Assembly (NCBI RefSeq): GCF_001683915.1
Contig: NZ_LXTT01000020.1
Coordinates: forward strand, 62,001-126,000
DNA: 64,000 nt
Reading direction: 5' to 3'
DNA from: Allomuricauda sp. CP2A
GTDB taxonomy: Bacteria > Bacteroidota > Bacteroidia > Flavobacteriales > Flavobacteriaceae
The position numbers were made by a program, and so were the translations under genes. Under the pieces are notes generated by a model. The model searched no databases. It was given only the letters and a program-made list of their open reading frames with translations, and was not told the origin of the DNA. Shown in pieces: positions 36,740 to 46,500 of the stretch (within the stretch, counting starts at the first letter, position 1; each line of letters starts with the position of its first letter).

Positions 36740-37639
36740 TTAAAATTGAGAGCGATATTTGGAGGGGGTACAGCCCTTTAATTCCTTAAACTTTCTATTA
36801 AAGTTGGGAATGTTGGTAAAACCACATTGTTCAGATATCAACGAAATGGAAAGTTCGGGTTTGTGGACAATGAGCTTGCAGGCATTTTCAATTCGTATTT
36901 CAATTAAAAATTGAAAAAAGGTCTTGTTGGTACGTTTTTTAAAGTACCTGCAAAAGGCATTCTTGCTCATGCTGGCCTTTTCAGAAATTTGCTCCAAGGT
37001 GATCTGTTCATGGTAATGTTCCATGGCAAATTTTAAAACGTCGCTCATGCGCTTCCCCTCATCATCAGAATAAATTTTTCGATACACAAAAGAGGAAAGT
37101 GGTTGGGTCTCGGATTGTGCTATTTGGCTTATCACCATCAAGAGTGAAGCAATCTGTTCAACCTTGTTTTGCTGTGGCAGACCGTTGAAAAGTGCTATGA
37201 CCTTGTCCTTGTTCGTGAGCACTTTCATCCCATATTCCGACAGTTTAAAAAAATCATGGGTCAGGGTAAGGTCCGTCAAACGAAAAAAATCCTTTCCAAA
37301 GGAATTATAGTCAAAGAAAAGGGTATACATAACAGATTCCTCAGATGCGTTCACATCACTCCGGAAAACGTGTGGAACATACCCTCCAATAACCAGAATG
37401 TCGCCCTCATTATACTCATTTATGGAGTCACCCACGATCAATGAACCAGAGCCTTTCTCAATATAACTTATCTGTATTTCCGAGTGTTGGTGAAGCTGGC
37501 CATAGAAAATTTTTTCCCTGTCTACCTGGTAAACGAGGGCCTCATCCTTGGGTTTGGGAATTTTAAAAGGGAGAACTCTCAAAGTTTTTAAGCAAATATT
37601 ACTAATAAAGTTAAACGAAATCAAATTATGGGTCAACAT
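36740..37639 (-). CDS. AraC-family transcriptional regulator
   Basis: The 299-residue protein has an N-terminal cupin-type sensing domain (about 40-130; GQLHQHSEIQISYIEKGSGSLIVGD, GDILVIGGYVPHVFRSD) and a C-terminal pair of HTH motifs (EQISEKASMSKNAFCRYFKKRTNKTFFQFLIEIRI, SLISEQCGFTNIPNFNRKFKELKGCTPSKYR). It is divergent from the deaminase gene with 77 bp between, so it most likely activates or represses the hydroxyproline set. The annotated ATG gives a 19-residue extension; a TTG at 37582 (LRVLPFKIPK) is an alternative start, closer to the usual beginning of such proteins. Confidence 0.92.
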   Translation of the reverse strand: MLTHNLISFNFISNICLKTLRVLPFKIPKPKDEALVYQVDREKIFYGQLHQHSEIQISYIEKGSGSLIVGDSINEYNEGDILVIGGYVPHVFRSDVNASEESVMYTLFFDYNSFGKDFFRLTDLTLTHDFFKLSEYGMKVLTNKDKVIALFNGLPQQNKVEQIASLLMVISQIAQSETQPLSSFVYRKIYSDDEGKRMSDVLKFAMEHYHEQITLEQISEKASMSKNAFCRYFKKRTNKTFFQFLIEIRIENACKLIVHKPELSISLISEQCGFTNIPNFNRKFKELKGCTPSKYRSQF

Positions 37640-37688
37640 AGTATTACAAGCGGCTAATAATCAAACAAACTGTTGGGGCCATGTAATT

Positions 37689-37696
37689 TATTTTTG
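37689..37696 (+). promoter_or_regulatory. Possible -7 element for the hydroxyproline genes
   Basis: TATTTTTG matches TAnnTTTG and lies 20 bp before the deaminase start. A TTG at 37673 is only 13 bp upstream of it, shorter than the usual spacing, so this is a weak call. Confidence 0.25.
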
Positions 37697-37716
37697 TATC
37701 AAAATATTTTAGTATT

Positions 37717-38640
37717 ATGATAAATTGGGAAGGCGTAATGCCAGCTGTGACCACAAAGTTTACCAGCGAGGATCAATTGGACCTTGCGATGTTTGAAAAG
37801 AATATTAAAGCACAAATTGATGCTGGGGTCCATGGGATCATTTTAGGAGGAACGTTGGGTGAGGCCAGTACACTGGAGCATGAGGAAAAAGAAACACTGA
37901 TCAAGACCTCTCTCTCCTTGGTGGACGGGAAAATACCAGTTATCATCAATATTGCGGAGCAAAGTACAAAAGATGCCATTGCAGTGGCACAACATGCCGA
38001 GAAGGTAGGGGCGCAAGGCTTGATGATCCTGCCTCCCATGAGGTACAAGGCAACGGATTTTGAGACTGTGACCTATTTTAAGAGCATAGCCAAAAGCACA
38101 TCTTTGCCCATCATGATCTACAACAATCCAATAGATTATAAGATTGAAGTGACCTTGGATATGTTGGAAGATTTGTTGGAATGCGAGAATATCCAAGCCG
38201 TAAAGGAGTCCACAAGGGACATTACCAATGTACTCCGAATCAAAAGTAGATTTGGAGACCGTATAAAAGTATTTACCGGGGTGGATACCCTTGGTCTGGA
38301 AAGTTTGGTCATTGGAGCCGATGGATGGGTGGCCGGTTTGGTCTGTGCTTTCCCGGCAGAAACTGTTGCTATCTACGAATTGGTAAAAGCAGGAAAAATA
38401 AATGAGGCCCTTGAAATTTACAAATGGTTCATGCCATTGTTGGAATTGGACATCAGTCCCCAATTGGTTCAGAACATAAAGTTGGCAGAGGTGGCCACCG
38501 GAATAGGCACAGAAAATGTACGGGCTCCAAGATTGCCTTTGCAAGGTGCTGAAAGAGAGCGTGTATTGGAGGTGATAAACAAGGCAATGGCCAGCAGGCC
38601 CGCACTTCCCGAATATAAAGATCTCAGCAGCGTGGCCTAA
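37717..38640 (+). CDS. DapA-family lyase, probable 1-pyrroline-4-hydroxy-2-carboxylate deaminase
   Basis: The 307-residue protein is a class I aldolase-like TIM barrel of the dihydrodipicolinate synthase family, with GGTLGEAS near residue 44, Tyr135 in MIYNNP and Schiff-base Lys163 in IQAVKEST. Its direct neighbours are a 4-hydroxyproline epimerase and a D-amino-acid oxidase, so it most likely deaminates and dehydrates 1-pyrroline-4-hydroxy-2-carboxylate to 2-ketoglutarate semialdehyde. DapA paralogues also include sialic acid and KDG lyases, which the sequence alone does not exclude. It is the first gene after the divergent AraC regulator. Confidence 0.87.
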   Translation: MINWEGVMPAVTTKFTSEDQLDLAMFEKNIKAQIDAGVHGIILGGTLGEASTLEHEEKETLIKTSLSLVDGKIPVIINIAEQSTKDAIAVAQHAEKVGAQGLMILPPMRYKATDFETVTYFKSIAKSTSLPIMIYNNPIDYKIEVTLDMLEDLLECENIQAVKESTRDITNVLRIKSRFGDRIKVFTGVDTLGLESLVIGADGWVAGLVCAFPAETVAIYELVKAGKINEALEIYKWFMPLLELDISPQLVQNIKLAEVATGIGTENVRAPRLPLQGAERERVLEVINKAMASRPALPEYKDLSSVA

Positions 38641-38682
38641 TTGATTACTGGGTAAAACTATATTGGAAACAAACTTAGGGGA

Positions 38683-38717
38683 ATTGGGGGTAGGGTTCAA
38701 GACCATAAACCCCCAAT
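38683..38717. repeat. Perfect 9-bp inverted repeat between two hydroxyproline genes
   Basis: ATTGGGGGT at 38683-38691 and ACCCCCAAT at 38709-38717 are exact reverse complements with 17 bases between. There is no T-run after it, so it is not a usual terminator. It may be an operator or mRNA-processing structure before the epimerase gene. Confidence 0.4.
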
Positions 38718-38803
38718 CAACTATTGCCCAATTCTTTAAAAGGATAGTGCATTTTTAACTTACTTTGCGCATTAAGTCATAATACTGTTTTAACAACCAA
38801 CGC

Positions 38804-39811
38804 GTGGCAAGAAAGACTTTTTTTTGTGTTGATGCCCACACTTGCGGTAACCCCGTTCGTGTAGTGGCAGGAGGAGGCCCCAACCTTTTGGGCAAGAACA
38901 TGAGCGAAAAGAGACAACACTTTCTCAAGGAATTTGATTGGATCCGCACGGGCTTGATGTTTGAGCCTAGGGGGCATGATATGATGAGTGGAAGCATTTT
39001 GTTTCCACCCCACCAGCCCGAAAACGATTTTTCCATTCTGTTCATTGAGACCTCTGGTTGTCTGCCCATGTGCGGGCATGGGACCATCGGCACAATTACC
39101 GTAGCCATAGAAGAAGGGCTGATCGTACCCAAGACACCGGGGAAAATTAGAATGGAAGCCCCAGCAGGGTTAGTGGAAATAGAGTATCAGCAATCTGGCA
39201 AGAAGGTGGATTGGGTCCGCTTGGTCAATGTTAAGTCGTACCTCGCCGCTGAAAACTTAACGGTGGAATGTCCAGAACTTGGTGAGCTAACGTTTGATGT
39301 GGCCTACGGTGGAAATTATTACGCCATTGTGGATCCCCAAAAGAATTTTGGCGGTGTCCATAATTTTACGGCAGCCCAGATTATCCAATATTCCAAAGTG
39401 GTTCGGGAACGGATCAATAAAAAGTATCCCGATATGTTCATTCACCCCGAGGATCCCACCATTAGGGATGTAAGCCATATGCAATGGACAGGCGACCCCA
39501 TTGACCCAACCTCATCTGGAAGGAATGCAGTGTTTTATGGCGACAAGGCCATAGACCGTTCTCCATGTGGTACGGGTACTTCGGCCCGTATGGCCCAGTT
39601 GAGCGCAAAAGGCAAGCTGAAAATGGGAGAGGATTTTATCCATGAAAGCTTTATCGGAAGCAAATTCATTGGAAGGGTAGTGGAGGAAACTACCTTGGCC
39701 GGCAAAAAGGCTATTGTTCCCAGCATACAGGGTTGGGCACAGGTTACGGGCTACAACAATATCATTATAGACGATGACGACCCCTATGCCCACGGGTTTC
39801 AAGTGTTGTAA
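38804..39811 (+). CDS. 4-hydroxyproline 2-epimerase (proline racemase family)
   Basis: The 335-residue enzyme converts trans-4-hydroxy-L-proline to cis-4-hydroxy-D-proline. Both catalytic cysteines are present, Cys90 in MCGHGT and Cys255 in DRSPCGTGT, which separates it from trans-3-hydroxyproline dehydratases (Cys/Thr pair). The start is GTG at 38804 (MARKTFFCVDAHTCGNPVRVV); no in-frame ATG precedes the conserved N-terminus. It lies between the deaminase and the FAD oxidase, which provide the following steps. A true proline racemase is unlikely given this setting. Confidence 0.93.
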   Translation: MARKTFFCVDAHTCGNPVRVVAGGGPNLLGKNMSEKRQHFLKEFDWIRTGLMFEPRGHDMMSGSILFPPHQPENDFSILFIETSGCLPMCGHGTIGTITVAIEEGLIVPKTPGKIRMEAPAGLVEIEYQQSGKKVDWVRLVNVKSYLAAENLTVECPELGELTFDVAYGGNYYAIVDPQKNFGGVHNFTAAQIIQYSKVVRERINKKYPDMFIHPEDPTIRDVSHMQWTGDPIDPTSSGRNAVFYGDKAIDRSPCGTGTSARMAQLSAKGKLKMGEDFIHESFIGSKFIGRVVEETTLAGKKAIVPSIQGWAQVTGYNNIIIDDDDPYAHGFQVL

Positions 39812-39833
39812 AATCCATTTTCAGGAGTTTTAG

Positions 39834-41078
39834 ATGAAGAGAGTAGTAGTAGTTGGGGGAGGTGTTTCAGGGCTTTTCAGTGCCTATTATTTGGTGCAGG
39901 AAGGCTATCAGGTTACCATTTTGGACAAAACAGATGTGTCCTCGGGCGCCTCGTTCATAAATGCAGGATACATAACCCCAAGCCATTTTATCCCATTGGC
40001 AGCTCCGGGGATTATCACGCAAGGGTTAAAATGGATGCTGGACAGTTCCAGTCCATTCTACATAAAGCCCAGATGGGATATCGATTTTTTTAAATGGACA
40101 TTGCTCTTTAAAAAGTCAGCAAAGAAATCACAAGTGCAAAAAGCCATTCCGATCATAAAGGAACTCAACCTGAAGAGCCGGGATTTGTACGAAGAAATGC
40201 ATTCCAATGCCAATTTTCAATTTCAATATGAACGAAAGGGGCTTTTGATGGCCTATCGCACTGAAAAAAGTGAAGAAGAGGAGCTTGAAGTTGCGGAAAT
40301 GGCGGTAAAGGAAGGATTGGACGCTTCAGTTCTTTCCAAAGAAGAAGTCCATAAAATGCAACCCGTTTTTTCGGATGATGTGATCGGTGCAGTGCATTAC
40401 AAATGTGATGCGCACATGACCCCCAACCATTTTATGGAACAGATGAAAACCTGGTTATCATCCCAAGGAGTCGTTTTTGAGTTCAACCAAACCGCTGAGG
40501 AATTTTTGGTCAAGGACAATAAGATTACAGCTGTAAAAACAAAGGATGCGGTCTTTGGAGCCGACGAATTTGTTTTGGCCAGTGGCACATGGACCTCAAA
40601 ATTGGTCAGATCCCTCAATCTGTATGTTCCAGTACAGGGGGGGAAGGGATACAGTATGGACGTCCGTAGGGATACCGGAATAACCATGCCCGCCATTTTG
40701 GTGGATGCCAAGGTGGCCGTGACCCCAATGGAAGGATTTACGAGGTTTGCCGGAACCATGGAATTTTCCGGGAACAATGCCATTGTTCGCAAGGAGCGTG
40801 TCGAAGCATTGGCCACTGCCGTAAAAAGGTATTATGCCGATTTTGAGATCAATAAAGAAGAAAAAGACAAGGCAACTTCTGGCTTAAGGCCCGTATCTCC
40901 TGATGGATTGCCCTATATTGGAAAGACTTCCAAATATGGGAACCTGACCATTGCAGCAGGCCATGCCATGATGGGATGGAGTTTGGGCCCCATTACAGGT
41001 AAATTGGTTGCGGAAGGGATAACCAAAACAGTCCCATCCGTAGACTTAAAACCTCTTTCCCCGGAAAGGTTCAGATAG
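39834..41078 (+). CDS. FAD-dependent D-amino-acid oxidoreductase (probable D-hydroxyproline oxidase)
   Basis: The 414-residue protein has an N-terminal dinucleotide-binding motif (VVVGGGVSGLFSAYYLVQEGYQV), a DadA/DAO-type substrate domain and a C-terminal FAD-contact segment (GLRPVSPDGLPYIGKTS, AAGHAMMGWSLGP). In context it should oxidise cis-4-hydroxy-D-proline to 1-pyrroline-4-hydroxy-2-carboxylate. It begins 22 bp after the epimerase, with a CAGGAG ribosome-binding-like site eight bases ahead. Whether electrons go to oxygen or a quinone is not readable. Confidence 0.9.
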   Translation: MKRVVVVGGGVSGLFSAYYLVQEGYQVTILDKTDVSSGASFINAGYITPSHFIPLAAPGIITQGLKWMLDSSSPFYIKPRWDIDFFKWTLLFKKSAKKSQVQKAIPIIKELNLKSRDLYEEMHSNANFQFQYERKGLLMAYRTEKSEEEELEVAEMAVKEGLDASVLSKEEVHKMQPVFSDDVIGAVHYKCDAHMTPNHFMEQMKTWLSSQGVVFEFNQTAEEFLVKDNKITAVKTKDAVFGADEFVLASGTWTSKLVRSLNLYVPVQGGKGYSMDVRRDTGITMPAILVDAKVAVTPMEGFTRFAGTMEFSGNNAIVRKERVEALATAVKRYYADFEINKEEKDKATSGLRPVSPDGLPYIGKTSKYGNLTIAAGHAMMGWSLGPITGKLVAEGITKTVPSVDLKPLSPERFR

Positions 41079-41264
41079 GCTTTCGCACAACATTTTCAAA
41101 ATTGTAAATTGATTGGTTTTTGATCCAATTTTTGGGTCAATTTCTAATTTACACACACTTTTTTTCTGTAAATAATGTGTTAAGGGCAATATAGTATCAG
41201 TATCAGTTAATAATGACTGAATGGCCATAAGAGATTATCAATAGTTTTAGGCATATTTTTAAGT

Positions 41265-43514
41265 ATGGAATCTTTTGTGAAAAAAATAAGTGTATTTTTT
41301 ATACTTATAACTTGTGGAACTACACTTGCCCAAGGGACTTTAAGGGAATATAAAAAGGCGATTATATTGGATTCGCTCTTTAGAGACAAAGTGTTCAATT
41401 CCCCATCTTCTTTTCATTGGTTGGACACGGATTTATTGTGGTACGTGAACAATTCTTCCGAAGGAAAAAAGTATTTGTTGGTCAATCCAGAGGAGAAGAC
41501 CCAAAAGCAATGTTTTGACCACAATGCATTGGCTTCCCTGCTTTCCGAGGAATTCGATTCAGATGTGGACCCAACAGACATCGATATCAGTAAATTGGCG
41601 TTTAATGATGATCTATCCGAGCTCACTTTTATCCATGGCGATGCCAAGGTTTTGTTCAACCTAAAAGCCAATACCTTGGAAGTAATTGACCCGGAAGGCG
41701 GCAAAAGAGATTCCAACAGGAGGTATTGGGGCAGTAGATTTGATGAAAAGACCAATCCTCCTGTAGTTTCTCCAGATTCTACCATGACGGCCTTTATCAA
41801 GAACGACAATCTTTATATCAAGGACAATGCCACTGAAGAGGAAACCCGATTGAGCTATGACGGTGCTCCCGGTTTTTTCTATTCAACCTATATAAAATGG
41901 TCGCCAGATGGTAAAAAGATCATGGCGTACAAAGTGCGTCCAGGGGATGACCGCAAAATCTATTTTGTGGAATCCAGCCCCGAAGATCAATTCCAACCCA
42001 AGCTGCAATCCCGGGATTACCTAAAACCTGGCGATGAGCTGCCCTTTAAGAGCCCACAATTGTTCTTGGTGGATTCAAAAAAACACATCCAAGTGCCTAC
42101 GGATGAGTTTAACCACCAATTTGGCCTGAACCGTATTGATTGGAGAGAGGACAGCCGCGCATTTACATTTGAATACAATCAGCGAGGGCACCAGGCCTAC
42201 AAGGTCATTGAAGTGGATGCTTCAACGGGAAAAGTGAAGGTGTTGGTGAATGAGACCAGCGAAACTTTTATTGATTACAGCAGTAAAAAATACAGATACG
42301 ATGTAAACGACGGCAAAGAGATCATTTGGACCTCGGAGCGGGACGGTTGGAACCATATTTACTTGTATGATGGTAACGGGCAGGTGAAGAAACAACTGAC
42401 CAAAGGCGAATGGGTGGTGCGTGAGGTCATTCATGTGGACGAGGAAAACAGGGAGGTCTATTTTACGGCCAGTGGAATGGACAAAAATCAAGATCCTTAT
42501 TTCCTTCATTATGCCAAGGTGGATTTTGATGGGAAGAACTTCACCCGTTTCACCAAGGAAGATGGCAACCACAGTGTCACCTTTTCAGACGATTACACCT
42601 ATTACGTGGATCAATATTCCAAAGTGGATACCCCTCCGGTCACTGTCTTGAAATCTGCCAAGAACAGCAAAAAAATAATGGATCTGCAGCAAGCGGATCA
42701 CTCTGAATTATTAAAAGAAGGCTGGGTTGCCCCTGAAGTCTTTACGGCAAAAGGGCGTGATGGCGTTACCGATATTTGGGGAGTCATTATTCGGCCTACC
42801 TCTTTTGATCCAAACAAAACGTATCCGGTCATTGAATATATCTACGCCGGACCCCACAGTTCTTTTGTTCCTAAAGATTTTCGTTCCTATTATTGGTCCA
42901 TGTCCTCCTTGGCGGAGTTGGGCTTTATTGTGGTTCAGATTGATGGGATGGGAACCTCCAATAGATCTAAGGCCTTCCATGATGTATGCTGGCAAAATTT
43001 GAAGGATGCCGGTTTCCCTGATAGAAAATTATGGATCAAGGCCGCTGCAAAGAAATACCCCTACATGAATGCTGACAAAGTGGGTATCTTTGGCACATCG
43101 GCCGGAGGCCAGAATTCGGCGGCAGCCTTGGTGTTCAATTCCGATTTTTATGATGTGGCGGTTTCTTCCTGTGGATGCCATGATAACCGAATGGACAAAA
43201 TTTGGTGGAACGAGCAATTTATGGGATATCCCATTGGCCCCCACTATGCGGCATCTTCCAATATTGAGAATGCGGCCCAAATGGGCGGCGATTTAATGCT
43301 CATTTTAGGTGAAGTGGATGACAATGTAGATCCATCTACCACCATGCAATTTGCCAATGCGCTTATCAAGGCCAATAAGAATTTTGAATTGGTGACAATA
43401 CCCGGTATGGGCCATTCATCCGGTGGCGATTTTGGTGAACGCAAGCGCAAAGACTTTTTTGTGAAGCATTTAATGGGAGTTGATCCACCTTCTTGGGAAG
43501 AAATTTATAATTAG
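41265..43514 (+). CDS. Secreted S9-family prolyl peptidase (DPP IV-like)
   Basis: The 749-residue serine peptidase has a signal peptide (about 1-24), an N-terminal beta-propeller (about 60-480; WSPDGKKIMAYKVRPGDDRKIYFV) and an alpha/beta-hydrolase C-terminal domain. The catalytic triad is Ser612 (GTSAGGQ), Asp685 (GEVDDNVDP) and His717 (GMGHSSGG). The nucleophile elbow GTSAGG differs from the GWSYGG of most DPP IV proteins. DPP IV-type enzymes release dipeptides after proline or hydroxyproline. Its place between hydroxyproline genes and arabinofuranosidases fits release of Hyp-containing peptides. Confidence 0.92.
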   Translation: MESFVKKISVFFILITCGTTLAQGTLREYKKAIILDSLFRDKVFNSPSSFHWLDTDLLWYVNNSSEGKKYLLVNPEEKTQKQCFDHNALASLLSEEFDSDVDPTDIDISKLAFNDDLSELTFIHGDAKVLFNLKANTLEVIDPEGGKRDSNRRYWGSRFDEKTNPPVVSPDSTMTAFIKNDNLYIKDNATEEETRLSYDGAPGFFYSTYIKWSPDGKKIMAYKVRPGDDRKIYFVESSPEDQFQPKLQSRDYLKPGDELPFKSPQLFLVDSKKHIQVPTDEFNHQFGLNRIDWREDSRAFTFEYNQRGHQAYKVIEVDASTGKVKVLVNETSETFIDYSSKKYRYDVNDGKEIIWTSERDGWNHIYLYDGNGQVKKQLTKGEWVVREVIHVDEENREVYFTASGMDKNQDPYFLHYAKVDFDGKNFTRFTKEDGNHSVTFSDDYTYYVDQYSKVDTPPVTVLKSAKNSKKIMDLQQADHSELLKEGWVAPEVFTAKGRDGVTDIWGVIIRPTSFDPNKTYPVIEYIYAGPHSSFVPKDFRSYYWSMSSLAELGFIVVQIDGMGTSNRSKAFHDVCWQNLKDAGFPDRKLWIKAAAKKYPYMNADKVGIFGTSAGGQNSAAALVFNSDFYDVAVSSCGCHDNRMDKIWWNEQFMGYPIGPHYAASSNIENAAQMGGDLMLILGEVDDNVDPSTTMQFANALIKANKNFELVTIPGMGHSSGGDFGERKRKDFFVKHLMGVDPPSWEEIYN

Positions 43515-43562
43515 AAAAGAAAAAAAGTGAAAAGTATCAGTTGTAAAAATAAGAGTGTAATT

Positions 43563-46500
43563 ATGGGAGTATATAAGTTGTTCGTTGGTGTAGTGTTGGC
43601 ATTTTGTGCTTTGGGCACAACTGCTGTAAGGGCACAGGAAGGTGATCAAATCTTGGACGGTATTGGTGAAACAGGATTGATTGCCAGATATGTTTTTGAT
43701 GGCGATACCAAGGATTGGTCGCGAAACAATTTACATGCTACCATTGAAGGTGCGGAGGCCAAATTTGTTGATGATGAATTTTTTGAAAGAGTAATTTCAC
43801 TTGCAAAAGATGGTAATGCCTTTATTACGATTCCTGGTGAAGCGGTCACCAACGAGGAATCCATTAGTATAACAAGTTGGGTGCATATAGATTCCCAACA
43901 ACCGGGGGCACGACTTTTTGATTTTGGAAAAAACGCTACATCCCATTTTTCTGTTGCCCCAACCGGAACCCCGGATAAAAAAGGCGTTCAGGTGGGACTA
44001 TCTTCAGGAAATGGAGACTCCTACAATACAAGTTCGACTGCCATAGAAACCGGTAGATGGAATCATTTTGCCGTAGTTGTCAATATCCCTTCCAAAACTG
44101 TGAGCACCTATGTAAATGGCAAGTTGGCAGGGGAAGCTAAGGATGTAGAACTGATTTTGGAGCAGGTCTTTGATTTTGAAGCTGGAGACAACAACAAGCT
44201 TTATATTGGAAAATCATTAGAGGCCAATGCTCCCTACCTCACCGCCAAATTGCATGATTTCAGAATCTATAGAATTCCATTGAGTGAAGGACAAGTGGTT
44301 CGTATTCTTCGAGGTTCATTTAAGGGTAATGGAGATGATGGAGAAAGAAGAAAGGAAGAATTGAATCTTCCACAATTTGCCCCCGAAACAGCCCAACTTT
44401 ACAATGAATATCTTACGGGCGTCTCGGGTGTAGAGGTGGAAACCGTAGTGGGCTTTTTGCCAAGATTGCCTCGATTTGTACAAGGAACTTATGGCAATGG
44501 AGTAAAAGGACCTAAAGAAGTACGGGTACTGTGGCCAGCACCAATCGATAATTCCCAAGTGCTTCAGCCAGGTAAATATACCATTACTGGTAGTATTTCT
44601 GGAACAGACTTAAAACCCAAAGCAACAGTGACAGTAAAAGCGGCTTCAGCGGCTGCAACGCCTAGCCGAACCTTGGAAGGTTTTGAACTAAATCAGGTAA
44701 CATTGAATTCCGACGGCCATGGACACCAAACAAAATTTATTGAAAACCGGGATAAGTTCATCAATACATTGGCCGAGACCAATCCCGACTCCTTCTTGTA
44801 TATGTTCCGTAACGCATTTGGGCAGGAACAGCCCGAAGGCGCAACGCCATTACGTAGTTGGGATAGTCAAGAAACCAAGCTGCGCGGTCATGCCACGGGT
44901 CACTACCTAACGGCCATTGCACAGGCGTATGCCAGCACCGATTACAACAAATCCCTACAATCCAATTTTGCGGATAAGATGGACTATATGGTGAATGTGC
45001 TGTATGGGCTGTCACAGATGGCAGGTAGGCCAAAAGAAGCCGGTGGCCCCTATGTGTCCGACCCAACTGCTGTGCCTCCTGGTCCTGGTAAAACGGGTTA
45101 TGACTCTGATTTGAGCGAAGCGGGAATCCGCACGGATTATTGGAACTGGGGAGAAGGGTTTATCAGCGCCTATCCTCCGGATCAGTTCATCATGCTGGAA
45201 AACGGGGCCTCCTACGGAGGGCAACCCACCCAAGTGTGGGCACCGTACTACACCTTGCACAAAATTTTGGCCGGTTTGATGGATATTTATGATGTCAGTG
45301 GCAACGAAAAAGCCTTGGAAATTGCCAAAGATATGGGGACTTGGGTGCATGCTCGTTTAAGCCAAGTGCCAACCGATACCCTGATCAGCATGTGGAACAC
45401 CTACATTGCCGGTGAATTTGGAGGTATGAACGAGGCCATGGCACGTTTGTACAGAATGACAGACAATCGTCAATATCTTGAAGTGGCCCAATTGTTCGAC
45501 AATATTAAAATGTTTTTTGGCGATGCCGACCATTCCCATGGATTGGCCAAAAATGTGGACACCTTCCGTGGCCTACATGCCAACCAACATATCCCCCAAA
45601 TTATGGGAGCTTTGGAAATCTATCGCGATTCCAACGAACCTGAATATTACCACGTGGCCGATAATTTCTGGTACAAGGCCAAAAATGATTATATGTACAG
45701 CATTGGTGGAGTAGCGGGAGCCCGTAATCCCACAAATGCAGAGTGTTTCATCAGTCAACCAGCAACACTTTACGAAAATGGATTTTCCGCAGGAGGGCAA
45801 AATGAGACCTGTGCCACATACAATATGTTGAAATTGTCCAGAAATCTGTTCCTCTTTGATCAGCGAACAGAATTGATGGATTACTATGAGCGCGGACTTT
45901 ACAACCATATCCTTGCCTCCGTGGCTGAGGATAGCCCGGCCAACACCTATCACGTGCCATTACGGCCCGGTTCCGTGAAGCGTTTTGGAAACGCCAACAT
46001 GACTGGGTTTACCTGTTGTAACGGTACGGCATTGGAAAGTAGTACCAAACTTCAGAATTCAATCTATTTCAAAAGTCAGGACAACAAGGCGCTGTATGTA
46101 AACCTTTTTATTCCTTCCACATTGAAATGGACTGAGAAAAACATCATTGTTGAGCAAAAAACTTCTTTTCCAAAGGAAGACAACACCCAATTGACCATCA
46201 AGGGCAAAGGAAAATTTGACTTGAACATTCGTGTGCCCCATTGGGCCACCAAAGGATTTTTTGTGATGATCAATGGGAAGACCCAAAAGATAAACGCAAC
46301 ACCAGGCACCTATCTTACCTTGTCCCGTAAATGGAAGGATGGCGATACGGTGGATATACAAATGCCATTTGAATTTCATTTAGATCCTGTAATGGATCAG
46401 CAGAATATTGCCAGCCTTTTCTATGGACCTGTTTTGTTGGTTGCCCAAGAACCAGAGCCACGGGATGATTGGCGTAAGGTGACATTTGATGCGGAAGATA

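Noticed and set aside
41103-41165. AT-rich imperfect hairpin with a T-run after the D-amino-acid oxidase gene
   Set aside because: Arms are short (TGTAAATT/AATTTACA) and separated by weak pairing; not strong enough to call a terminator.
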